This document shows, piece by piece, positions 22,494 to 28,281 of a stretch of DNA of 64,000 bases (its first letter is position 1; every line of letters starts with the position of its first letter). The notes beneath the pieces were generated by a model. It saw nothing but the letters and a program-made list of their open reading frames with translations, searched no databases and was not told the origin of the DNA. Made by a program: the position numbers and the translations under genes. The stretch is from the IMG/VR virus record IMGVR_UViG_3300042542_003631, positions 1 through 64,000 of that record; one strand, written 5' to 3'. This DNA is from a virus.

Positions 22494-22973
22494 ATGGCCC
22501 TTTCAACCTGCACAGTCTGCCACCGGGAGTTCGAGCGACCCCACAACAGCAACGCCAGGTGCGGCCGCTGCCGCGGAAAAAGCGACCGCGACCGCGCCCG
22601 AGAGTGTATTGAGGCAAAAGCCCGCCTGATGGCCACAAAGGCCCGCCTGAGGGCAAAGAACAGGGGCCAGGTTTTCACGGTCGACGCCCTCAGCATCGTC
22701 ACCCAGTGGTATCGGCAGGCCGGGAGGTGCTATTTCAGCGGCCGGCCGATGACTCTGACCCCGGGACCGCGCTGCGTGAGCCTGGATCGCCTAGACAACC
22801 GGCGTGGATACACGGTCAAGAACATCGTCCTGGCTGCCATGAGGGTCAACGCCATGAAAAGCGACCTCACCGAGGCAGAATTCCGGGACTGGTGCGAGGC
22901 AGTGGCAGCAAACAGCCGGCCCGAGACCTCCGAAAAGGGTGGAGTCAAACCCCCTGAAGAGCTAGACCGCTGA
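22494..22973 (+). CDS. HNH-like endonuclease with zinc-binding cysteines
   Basis: A 159-residue protein starting at ATG 22494 (MALSTCTVCHREFERP). The N-terminus has C-x-x-C then CGRC, a likely zinc ribbon, followed by a basic helix (SDRDRARECIEAKARLMATK). The C-terminal part matches the HNH layout: GRCYFSGRPMTL, then SLDRLDNRRGYTVKNIVLAAMRVNAMKSDL. The usual first His is replaced in SLDR, as in many phage relatives of this type, so activity is not certain. It could be a homing-type or packaging/recombination nuclease. It is separated from the replication operon by a terminator. Confidence 0.75.
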   Translation: MALSTCTVCHREFERPHNSNARCGRCRGKSDRDRARECIEAKARLMATKARLRAKNRGQVFTVDALSIVTQWYRQAGRCYFSGRPMTLTPGPRCVSLDRLDNRRGYTVKNIVLAAMRVNAMKSDLTEAEFRDWCEAVAANSRPETSEKGGVKPPEELDR

Positions 22974-22980
22974 TTACCAA

Positions 22981-23279
22981 CGCCTTAGGCGAGAATTAAG
23001 TGGGGAGAGTGGGGTGATAGTGGGGATAAAAAGTTGGTCTTTACCATCCCCAATCGCCCTAAACTGTTGAAACTCAGTCGTTTATGGCGATTTAGGTGGG
23101 GAAGTGGGGTGAATCGGGGTTCGGCATAAAAGTTCCCAGGAACACAAAAAACGCAAAATGGGGGGTGAGTGCCCGAAATCAAAAACTCCCGGAAATCACA
23201 GGTATCACCGGATTACCCTATATATTATTACTTTATTATTATTAAAGTTACCTTATCCCCCACTACCCCCACTAAGGCG
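22981..23279. other. Candidate replication origin core flanked by inverted repeats
   Basis: CGCCTTAG-like sequence at 22981-22988 and CTAAGGCG at 23272-23279 flank the block. Inside the left end are three GTGGGG copies (22999-23025), and inside the right end CCCCCACTACCCCCACT (23256-23274), the inverse of them. A stem ATCGCCCTAAAC (23053-23064) with GTTTATGGCGAT (23080-23091) lies between. The AT-rich tract 23215-23251 would be the melting element. Location directly after the replication genes supports an origin, but no initiator protein site is known. Confidence 0.45.
23215..23251. other. AT-rich tract (possible DNA unwinding element)
   Basis: CCCTATATATTATTACTTTA followed by TTATTATTAAAGTTACC is the most AT-rich stretch seen in this GC-rich window and lies inside the inverted-repeat block. 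Confidence 0.55.
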
Positions 23280-23584
23280 CTGCAGCCTCGCAACGGCGGG
23301 GCTTCGATTGGTGGGTGGACTTCCAAAAAGGCCTGTTTTTGACTCCCCCTCACCACCTACTCCCGAGGTGATTTGTGGCCTTTTGCACCCCTGCAACCCT
23401 GATCCCCAGCAGCAACCCACTCAGGGGGTGTTCAGGTGAGCAGCCCATTTTCGACCCTGTTTTCGGGCATCCCCTCAAGCCTATTGAGACAGGCTCTCAA
23501 CTCAACATACCCCCGACCCTGCCCGCCGGCGACCTCCAACCCTGCACCCCTGCAGCCCTCCGACCCTGGTTGCCTGGATCCGGG

Positions 23585-23631
23585 TGACCTGGTTGACCGG
23601 TTTGGGTGACCTGGTTGACCTGGTTGACCGG
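23585..23631 (+). repeat. Tandem 9-bp iteron-like repeats
   Basis: TGACCTGGT occurs at 23585, 23607 and 23616, with TGACCGG variants at 23594 and 23625. The near-regular 9-bp spacing (one 13-bp step) resembles iterons bound by an initiator or regulator. Confidence 0.6.
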
Positions 23632-24073
23632 CTGCAGGGTTGTGGGGTTGCGGTCTTCAGCGCCGGCGACCGCGCCCAAACCCCAGGCCATTGACCTCCG
23701 CCATTGCCTCCAGGGCTGAGTGTTCATTTGACCAGGACCTGAGATTTTGGCCAAAATTCTGCGACCCACTGACCGATAAGTTTCCCAGCCCACGCGGCCC
23801 CCAGCCCTCCTACCCGGGGTGGTGTCCATCGCGCACGTCGTTGAGAATCAACGACATACGCGATGGATGACTGAGGCCGTGGTAGCCTGGTTCGATACCA
23901 CTCAAATGAACACCCCTAACAGCTTCGCTGTTGGGATTCAACGATTTACAGCTACATGCAACGAAGTTGCATTTCGCGCACGGCCCGCGCCACGCATCGG
24001 GAGCTTTAGCTCCCCTGACCCTGCCTCGTCAAACCTTGACCTCTCGCGCTACGCGCAGGCAACTCCGAAGGAG

Positions 24074-24092
24074 TTGGAACCTGAGGTTCTAA
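24074..24092 (-). repeat. Dispersed palindrome copy 1
   Basis: TTGGAACCT, single G, AGGTTCTAA; one G-T position. It directly follows the AACTCC-GAA-GGAGTT hairpin, 190 nt before the start at 24283. Confidence 0.9.
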
Positions 24093-24184
24093 GCCCTCCA
24101 ACCCTCCAACCCTCCATCGGAGCTACTCCGTAGCTCAACGCGCCTGCATCATGCGATCGCCACACGCAGGCAATTCCGAAGGAA

Positions 24185-24203
24185 TTGGAACCTCGGGTTC
24201 TAA
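24185..24203 (-). repeat. Dispersed palindrome copy 2
   Basis: TTGGAACC, loop TCG, GGTTCTAA; overlaps the end of the preceding mini-hairpin and lies about 80 nt before the start at 24283. Confidence 0.85.
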
Positions 24204-24282
24204 ACCCTTTCCTCGGCAGAGCTATGGTGACGGCAAACATCGCCGCAACAACACAACACAACACCCTACCCACCAACACAAC

Positions 24283-24798
24283 ATGAGCACTGAACTGACC
24301 AACCCTGTCATCGCCCCTAACACCGAAGCCACCGTCGCCGAAGGCAACAAAGCCCTTGCGTCCTTCGAGAAGGCCATGATCGCCTACAGCAAAGCTGTCG
24401 GCACCTTCAAGCAACGGACGGTGGCGACGGTCATCGCCCTCCGCGCCGAAGGCTACGATGACCGGGTCATCGCAACGGCCCTCCGGGCCGTCGTCGAGAA
24501 GCACGGGGTCTCCCGGCAGCACCTCAACCGGGTGCTCACCGCGCCGACCGCCGAAGGCGGCGCCGGCATGGAGGCGGAGCGCAAGCATGAGAAGAGCGGC
24601 TCGAAGGGCCTCAAGGGCAAACTCGCCAAGGATGCCGCCAAGGGCGGCGTCACCGTTGACCTCGGCGACGCGAACAGCCTGTTCGCCGCCCTTCTCACCC
24701 ACTTCGACGGCAAAGCCGTCAAGGTTATGACCTTGGCGGAAAAGCTCTCCGAGCTTGCGCAGCAGACCATCGAAAGGGCGGCTAAAGCCGCCAAGTAA
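24283..24798 (+). CDS. Hypothetical basic/helical protein, possible DNA-binding
   Basis: A 171-residue protein starting at ATG 24283 (MSTELTNPVIAPNTEATVAE) after an A/C-rich leader without Shine-Dalgarno. Residues 20-90 are helical and include DDRVIATALRAVVEKHGVSRQHLNRVL, which could fold as a helix-turn-helix. Residues 95-125 are Lys/Gly-rich (ERKHEKSGSKGLKGKLAKDA), and the end is another Ala/Lys helix. The gene stands alone between the hairpin array and its own strong terminator, which suggests an independently and perhaps strongly expressed early protein. A nucleoid- or origin-binding role is possible but not shown. Confidence 0.65.
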   Translation: MSTELTNPVIAPNTEATVAEGNKALASFEKAMIAYSKAVGTFKQRTVATVIALRAEGYDDRVIATALRAVVEKHGVSRQHLNRVLTAPTAEGGAGMEAERKHEKSGSKGLKGKLAKDAAKGGVTVDLGDANSLFAALLTHFDGKAVKVMTLAEKLSELAQQTIERAAKAAK

Positions 24799-24818
24799 GC
24801 AGGCACGACGCCACCCAC

Positions 24819-24849
24819 GGGGCACCCTTAACAGGGTGCCCCTTTTTTT
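24819..24849 (+). terminator. Intrinsic terminator
   Basis: GGGGCACCC, loop TTAACA, GGGTGCCCC, then seven T. It lies 20 bp after the stop of the preceding gene and is the clearest terminator in the window. Confidence 0.93.
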
Positions 24850-24873
24850 GTGCCCTGATTCGGCGGGCCTACC

Positions 24874-24895
24874 GCTTGGAACCTAGGTTCTAAGC
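24874..24895 (-). repeat. Dispersed palindrome copy 3
   Basis: GCTTGGAACCT joined directly to AGGTTCTAAGC with no spacer; 38 nt before the start at 24934. Confidence 0.9.
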
Positions 24896-24933
24896 CGCCC
24901 TACGAAGTAGCAACCCCGCAACCCTGACACCCC

Positions 24934-25188
24934 ATGCAACGCAACACCCTGCCCCCCTTCGGCGACCGCCTCGCCGCCTTCAACGCCCTGCCGTGGCCCC
25001 GCCACGACGCGGCCCCCCGGCCCCGCGCCGACATCCTCGGCGACCTCGCCGTCATCCGTGCGGCCCAGCCGCTCTACTGCGGCGACCGCGACCGCGCCCG
25101 CCGCCTTGAAGCGGAGCTTCAACACGAGTTCGCCCGCCTGATTGACGCCGAGTTCGCCGCCGCCCTCCGTGAGGACGACGACGGCTGA
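24934..25188 (+). CDS. Hypothetical protein
   Basis: An 84-residue protein starting MQRNTLPPFGDRLAAFNALP. The N-terminal 35 residues are Pro/Arg-rich; the rest is an amphipathic helix pair (DILGDLAVIRAAQPLYCGDR, RARRLEAELQHEFARLIDAE) with an acidic end. It follows palindrome copy 3 and an A/C-rich leader, the usual arrangement here. No family is recognised. Confidence 0.6.
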   Translation: MQRNTLPPFGDRLAAFNALPWPRHDAAPRPRADILGDLAVIRAAQPLYCGDRDRARRLEAELQHEFARLIDAEFAAALREDDDG

Positions 25189-25198
25189 CCTCTCCTTC

Positions 25199-25231
25199 GG
25201 AGGGCTTGGAACCTCAGGTTCTAAGCCCTCC
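25199..25231 (-). repeat. Dispersed palindrome copy 4 (extended stem)
   Basis: Arms GGAGGGCTTGGAACCT and AGGTTCTAAGCCCTCC around a single C form a 16-bp stem with one G-T position. A further small CTCC-TTC-GGAG hairpin overlaps its left end. It starts 10 bp after a stop codon and ends 45 nt before the next start. Confidence 0.93.
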
Positions 25232-25234
25232 ACC

Positions 25235-25266
25235 CCAGCAACCCAGCAACCCAGCAACCCAGCAAC
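25235..25266 (+). repeat. Four perfect 8-bp repeats in a leader
   Basis: CCAGCAAC is repeated four times head to tail between palindrome copy 4 and the start at 25277. The same AGCAACCC wording recurs in other leaders (25885, 35625, 39672). It makes a G-poor, unstructured 5-prime leader. Confidence 0.9.
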
Positions 25267-25276
25267 CCCGCACCCC

Positions 25277-25486
25277 ATGAACGACACGCTCAGCACCGAC
25301 CCCCAGGTCATCGCCCGATTCCTCCGCCGCCTCCGCCTGGCGCGCCGCCTCGTCAAGACCCGCCCCGCCCGTGTGGTCGACCACACGTCCGCCTTCCCCG
25401 GCCCCGCCGTGCGCCGGCTGAAGATGGGCCTGCGCCCCCGATGCAGGGGTGAAGGGTTGGAACTCAGCCAGTTCCCCGGCGCATGA
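25277..25486 (+). CDS. Hypothetical small basic protein
   Basis: A 69-residue protein starting at ATG 25277 (MNDTLSTDPQVIARFLRRLR). It is very Arg-rich (RFLRRLRLARRLVKTRPARV and VRRLKMGLRPRCRG) with a net positive charge, so nucleic-acid binding is plausible. The C-terminus is ELSQFPGA. It follows palindrome copy 4 and the CCAGCAAC leader. No family is recognised. Confidence 0.5.
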   Translation: MNDTLSTDPQVIARFLRRLRLARRLVKTRPARVVDHTSAFPGPAVRRLKMGLRPRCRGEGLELSQFPGA

Positions 25487-25548
25487 CGGGGGCGCGTTGA
25501 CCCTTCCCTCGGCAGTAATGACATGAGCCGGAATGACCCGGCCATCCC

Positions 25549-25567
25549 TTAGAACCTCAGGTTCCAA
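25549..25567 (+). repeat. Dispersed palindrome copy 5
   Basis: TTAGAACCT, single C, AGGTTCCAA; opposite orientation to copies 1-4 as judged by the conserved A-C mismatch. It lies 26 nt before the start at 25594. Confidence 0.9.
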
Positions 25568-25593
25568 CGACAACGACAACGACAACAACACCC

Positions 25594-25860
25594 ATGAAAG
25601 CACCCTGCGAAATCTGCCAGTGCCCGACCGAGTCGGGCGAATACTGCCCCCAGTGCGGGGGCGAGGTCGTCACCCTTGACGACAGCCCCCCGGCCCCCAG
25701 CCGCAAGCCCTTCGTCGTGAAGCACGGCGGGCTGGAGTATCATGTCGAGCCGGACTCCGGCTGGTGCCGGGTCTATGACCCGGAAAACGAGGGCTGCTGG
25801 GCTGACAAAGGCCCGGCGGTGGAACTACTGCCGGAGTCCCTGCGCTGGCTCGTCGATTGA
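25594..25860 (+). CDS. Small zinc-ribbon protein
   Basis: An 88-residue protein starting MKAPCEICQCPTESGEYCPQ. The N-terminus has C-x-x-C-x-C and C-x-x-C (residues 5-21), a likely zinc ribbon. The second half has a Tyr/Trp-rich beta segment (HGGLEYHVEPDSGWCRVYDP) ending SLRWLVD. The leader is CAACGACAACGACAACAACA-like and contains no Shine-Dalgarno. Small zinc proteins of this type may be adaptors or anti-host factors; no specific role can be read from the sequence. Confidence 0.65.
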   Translation: MKAPCEICQCPTESGEYCPQCGGEVVTLDDSPPAPSRKPFVVKHGGLEYHVEPDSGWCRVYDPENEGCWADKGPAVELLPESLRWLVD

Positions 25861-25862
25861 CC

Positions 25863-25883
25863 CTTAGAACCTCAGGTTCCAAG
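25863..25883 (+). repeat. Dispersed palindrome copy 6
   Basis: CTTAGAACCT, single C, AGGTTCCAAG; begins 2 bp after a stop codon and ends 38 nt before the start at 25922. Confidence 0.92.
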
Positions 25884-25921
25884 CAACCCAGCAACCCTCA
25901 CCCCCAGCAACCCACCCGCCT

Positions 25922-26146
25922 ATGAACACCCCACGATACGACCAAGCCGTCCACCTCGCCGCCACCCACTTCCTATCCGATCTGCCCCCCAAGGCTACGG
26001 CGCAGGAAATCTTCGACGCCCTCGACAGCGAGAAACTCCCGCCCGGATACGAGCTGTGCGACGTCATCCGCCTGCCGCAGGAAGATCTGCGCGAGTGGAT
26101 TGAGAACCTCGCCCAAGACTTCATGGAATTTGCCGCCCATGAATGA
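25922..26146 (+). CDS. Hypothetical protein, paralogue of next gene's N-terminus
   Basis: A 74-residue protein starting MNTPRYDQAVHLAATHFLSD. It aligns by eye with the first 45 residues of the next gene (EHPRYSAALLRAASDHLSKV): shared PRY, hydrophobic helix, then L-P-P. The rest is acidic and helical (PQEDLREWIENLAQDFMEFA). It is bracketed by palindrome copies 6 and 7, so it forms a single-gene unit. Function unknown. Confidence 0.65.
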   Translation: MNTPRYDQAVHLAATHFLSDLPPKATAQEIFDALDSEKLPPGYELCDVIRLPQEDLREWIENLAQDFMEFAAHE

Positions 26147-26148
26147 CC

Positions 26149-26169
26149 CTTAGAACCTCAGGTTCCAAG
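26149..26169 (+). repeat. Dispersed palindrome copy 7
   Basis: CTTAGAACCT, single C, AGGTTCCAAG; begins 2 bp after a stop codon and lies 75 nt before the ATG at 26245. Confidence 0.92.
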
Positions 26170-26290
26170 CCCCGAAACCCTTTCCCCCTGCGGCGCGTTT
26201 GCCGTCGGTGGACAAACCCAAACCCAAAGACAACGACAAAGACCATGAAGAACGACCCTACCATCAAACCCCTGGCCCCCCCGCAAAGCG

Positions 26291-26893
26291 GTGGAGCACC
26301 CCCGCTACTCCGCAGCCCTGCTGCGGGCTGCCTCCGACCACCTCAGCAAGGTTCCCCCGGGCCTCTGCGGCCGCCAGATCGTCAGCCTGCTGAGCTTCGG
26401 CTCCGCCGCTGACATCGCGGCGGAGGGCATCCTCCTGTGGGACAAGCTCCCCCTCGCCCGCGATGCGGCCCACCGCATCGACACCGCCGCCCGCACCGCG
26501 CTGGCGCTGGAGGAGTTCCACGCCGCTCAGGCGAAGGCCCCCGCCCCCGCCCCCGCCCCCGCCCCGGCCCCGGCCCCCGAACCTTGCCCTCTGACCGAGG
26601 CCATCAAGGCGGCGGGCATCCCGGTGCCCCCTCCCGACGTGCTCGCCCACATCAAGCGCGTCGTCGGCATCAAGCCCGGGGACAAGATCGAAGTCACCCG
26701 GACTGAGCCGGCTCCCGCCCAGGATGATGACCACGGCCTCCCCACGGAGTGCTTCATCGCCCTCCAGCGTGTGCTGCCCGGCATCCGTGTCGTGCAGCGC
26801 AAGGTGCTGTCCTGCCCCACGCTCCCCGTGGAACTGGCGCAGTCCATCCTCGACATGACTATCGCCAAGGCCGAGCGGCTCGGGATCATGTAA
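26291..26893 (+). CDS. Hypothetical protein with Ala-Pro linker; start uncertain (possible frameshift)
   Basis: From GTG 26291 the protein has 200 residues (MEHPRYSAALLRAASDHLSK). However, the ATG with the proper A/C-rich leader is at 26245, in a different frame, giving MKNDPTIKPLAPPQSGG. A C7 run at 26276-26282 lies between, and a one-base shift there would join the ATG to this frame (MKNDPTIKPLAPRKAVEHPRY). The product has an N-terminal helical domain related to the gene at 25922, an (AP)8-like linker near residue 85, and a C-terminal domain with IKRVVGIKPGDKIEVTRTEP. Function unknown. Sequencing error, phase variation or GTG start are all possible. Confidence 0.6.
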   Translation: MEHPRYSAALLRAASDHLSKVPPGLCGRQIVSLLSFGSAADIAAEGILLWDKLPLARDAAHRIDTAARTALALEEFHAAQAKAPAPAPAPAPAPAPEPCPLTEAIKAAGIPVPPPDVLAHIKRVVGIKPGDKIEVTRTEPAPAQDDDHGLPTECFIALQRVLPGIRVVQRKVLSCPTLPVELAQSILDMTIAKAERLGIM

Positions 26894-26909
26894 CGCCAGC
26901 AGTGTCGGC

Positions 26910-27074
26910 GAACCGTAGCTCACCGGAACCTCTGAGCCGTGACCAACGATAGAAGTCTAGCGGCCTCGCCCACCGCGATTAACCAACGGGCTACCCCATT
27001 TCCCTCGTGTTGGGAACAGGGTGGGCCGGGCGTGGATGACCCGTTCTGTCTCCGCGTCCGGCCCTAACACCCTG
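26910..27074. ncRNA. Structured non-coding gap, function unknown
   Basis: Between the genes lie several stems: GCTCA/TGAGC (26918-26937), CGATAGA/TCTAGCG (26947-26962, one mismatch), and a larger one in which CAGGGTG plus GGCCGG near 27018-27029 pairs with CCGGCC plus CACCCTG near 27058-27074. No complete tRNA cloverleaf could be made on either strand. It may be a structured leader or a small RNA; no coding potential is seen. Confidence 0.3.
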
Positions 27075-27107
27075 CAACCCCGACACACCTCAGCCTTTCG
27101 GCCCGCC

Positions 27108-27128
27108 CTTAGAAAATGATTTTCCAAG
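27108..27128 (+). repeat. Dispersed palindrome copy 8 (compensated variant)
   Basis: CTTAGAAAAT, single G, ATTTTCCAAG. Both arms have changed together from ACCT/AGGT to AAAT/ATTT, while the A-C mismatch is kept. It is followed by GCGCGCCGGGAACCCAAACC, nearly the same flank as copy 9, and ends 40 nt before the start at 27169. Confidence 0.92.
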
Positions 27129-27168
27129 GCGCGCCGGGAACCCAAACCCAAACATAAACATAACGACC

Positions 27169-27597
27169 ATGAAAACCAAGAAGAACAACACCTCCACGAA
27201 GAAGCCCGCCGCCCCCGCCACGAAGAAGCCCGCCGCCCCCGCCACGAAGAAGCCCGCCGCCCCCGCCACGAAGAAGCCCGCCGCCCCCGCCACGAAGAAG
27301 CCCGCCGCCGGGCATCCCATGCTCGGCCGCCGATGCGTCGTCCGCACTTACTCGGCGGGTGTCCACATCGGCAAGGTCACCCAGGTCTCGCCTGACAGCA
27401 TGGGCGTCCTGCTCACCGACGCCCTGCGCCTGTGGGAGTGGCGTGGCGGTGGCCTGAGCCTCAGCGCCGTTGCCAACAACGGCATCAAGGGCGGCCGCCT
27501 GAACCGCACGGGTGAGGTCTACCTCACCAACGTGATCGAGTTCATCCCGGTCACTGAGGCGGCGGACGCGACCTTCCTCAAGTTCATCGAGGACTAA
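27169..27597 (+). CDS. DUF6948-like protein with histone-like Lys/Pro/Ala tail
   Basis: A 142-residue protein. Residues 1-47 are a basic tail of about five TKKPAAPA repeats, like the tails of histone H1-like proteins. The remainder (CVVRTYSAGVHIGKVTQVSP, ALRLWEWRGGGLSLSAVANN, GEVYLTNVIEFIPVTEA) resembles, from memory, the DUF6948 domain of phages and bacteria: RTYSAGVH, a R-L-W-x-W segment and an E-I-P-V/C-T end. The tail probably binds nucleic acid. The gene follows palindrome copy 8. Confidence 0.7.
   Translation: MKTKKNNTSTKKPAAPATKKPAAPATKKPAAPATKKPAAPATKKPAAGHPMLGRRCVVRTYSAGVHIGKVTQVSPDSMGVLLTDALRLWEWRGGGLSLSAVANNGIKGGRLNRTGEVYLTNVIEFIPVTEAADATFLKFIED
27196..27309 (+). repeat. 24-bp tandem repeats coding for a basic tail
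   Basis: Four to five nearly perfect copies of a 24-bp unit (ACGAAGAAGCCCGCCGCCCC plus CGCC) encode the TKKPAAPA tail. Perfect identity at the DNA level implies recent slippage or strong correction. Confidence 0.9.
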
Positions 27598-27607
27598 CCC
27601 GACCTCC

Positions 27608-27635
27608 GGCGCAGGCAGCCTCCCCTGCCTGCGCC
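27608..27635 (+). promoter_or_regulatory. 11-bp perfect hairpin upstream of Gly-X gene
   Basis: GGCGCAGGCAG, loop CCTCCC, CTGCCTGCGCC, ending 8 nt before the start at 27644. No T-run follows. It occupies the same place as the dispersed palindromes do before other genes. Confidence 0.75.
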
Positions 27636-27643
27636 ATCCCACC

Positions 27644-27937
27644 ATGAACACCCAGCACCACACCCCTCCGCCCGTCGACAGCCACGGCCCTGGCCACGGT
27701 TCCGGCTCCGGCAACGGCTTCGGCGACGGCGACGGCTTCGGCTCCGGCCACGGCAACGGCGACGGTTTCGGCGACGGCTCCGGCTCCGGCTCCGGCTACG
27801 GCGACGGCTACGGCGACGGCGACGGCTCCGGCTACGGCTTCGGCTTCGGCTACGGCTTCGGCTTCGGCTACGGCTCCGGCCTCGGCTTCGGCAACGGCGA
27901 TGGCTCCGGCAACGGCGATGGCTCCGGCAATGACTGA
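27644..27937 (+). CDS. Gly-X repeat protein A
   Basis: A 97-residue protein starting MNTQHHTPPPVDSHGPGHGS. After 14 residues it is almost wholly alternating Gly with Ser, Phe, Tyr, Asp, Asn or His (GDGYGDGDGSGYGFGFGYGF). Codons are strongly biased to GGC for Gly. Such sequences are disordered, rich in aromatic stickers, and prone to condensation or adhesion. It is paired with a paralogue that starts 4 bp after its stop. The function is unknown; no homologous domain is seen. Confidence 0.7.
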   Translation: MNTQHHTPPPVDSHGPGHGSGSGNGFGDGDGFGSGHGNGDGFGDGSGSGSGYGDGYGDGDGSGYGFGFGYGFGFGYGSGLGFGNGDGSGNGDGSGND

Positions 27938-27941
27938 CCCC

Positions 27942-28178
27942 ATGAACACCCAGCACCACACCTTCCCGCCCTCCATCGACGGATACGCCCCAGGATCCGG
28001 CCGCGGCGACGGCTCCGGCCGCGGCTTCGGCTTCGGCAACGGCTCCAGCTCCAGCTCCGGCTACGGCTCCGGCCGCGGTTTCGGCTACGGCGACGGCTCC
28101 GGCTCCGGCTCCGGCTACGGCGACGGCTACGGCTTCGGCTACGGCGACGGCTCCGGCTACGGCTTCGGCCACGGCTAA
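27942..28178 (+). CDS. Gly-X repeat protein B (paralogue)
   Basis: A 78-residue protein starting at ATG 27942 (MNTQHHTFPPSIDGYAPGSG). The first seven residues match protein A (MNTQHHT), then the same Gly-X pattern with added Arg and a Ser run (GRGFGFGNGSSSSSGYGSGR). It appears to be a tandem duplicate that diverged in composition towards a more basic, Arg/Tyr form. The two may work together, but there is no direct evidence. Confidence 0.7.
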   Translation: MNTQHHTFPPSIDGYAPGSGRGDGSGRGFGFGNGSSSSSGYGSGRGFGYGDGSGSGSGYGDGYGFGYGDGSGYGFGHG

Positions 28179-28207
28179 CCCCCATGAACACCCCTTTCGG
28201 CTCAACC

Positions 28208-28228
28208 CTTAGAACCTCAGGTTCCAAG
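28208..28228 (+). repeat. Dispersed palindrome copy 9
   Basis: CTTAGAACCT, single C, AGGTTCCAAG, followed by GCGAGCCGGGAACCCAAACC; 53 nt before the start at 28282. Confidence 0.92.
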
Positions 28229-28281
28229 GCGAGCCGGGAACCCAAACCCAAACACAACAACACCCATACAAGAACACGACC

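Larger units (their letters stand above)
23825..24203 (+). other. Hairpin array with GAA/TTC/TCC three-base loops
   Basis: Perfect stems follow one another: 23825-23867 (outer TCCATCGCG/CGCGATGGA, inner GTCGTTGA-GAA-TCAACGAC), 23879-23901 (GTGGTA/TACCAC), 23918-23932 (AACAGC-TTC-GCTGTT), 23956-23972 (ATGCAAC-GAA-GTTGCAT), 23999-24014 (GGGAGC/GCTCCC), 24061-24075 (AACTCC-GAA-GGAGTT), 24120-24136 (GAGCTAC-TCC-GTAGCTC), 24171-24187 (CAATTCC-GAA-GGAATTG). C-GAA-G closed mini-hairpins are known to be very stable in DNA. The stems differ in sequence, so structure rather than sequence is conserved. Confidence 0.8.
22974..24282. other. 1.3-kb non-coding region with origin-like features
   Basis: No convincing gene is present: open frames here are Pro/Leu-rich, lack leaders and have atypical codon use. 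The region holds, in order, G-rich direct repeats (GTGGGG), an imperfect hairpin at 23053-23091, an AT-rich tract, C-rich repeats inverted to the G-rich ones, tandem 9-bp iteron-like repeats, and a dense set of small hairpins reaching to the next gene. It is described in the following entries. Confidence 0.75.

Noticed and set aside
23158-23439. Possible 93-residue gene in the non-coding block
   Set aside because: It crosses the AT-rich tract and C-rich repeats, is Pro/Leu-rich without a domain pattern, and lacks the usual leader.
26894-27000. Possible tRNA on the minus strand
   Set aside because: D-arm-like and T-arm-like pieces exist, but no acceptor stem or consistent anticodon stem could be paired.
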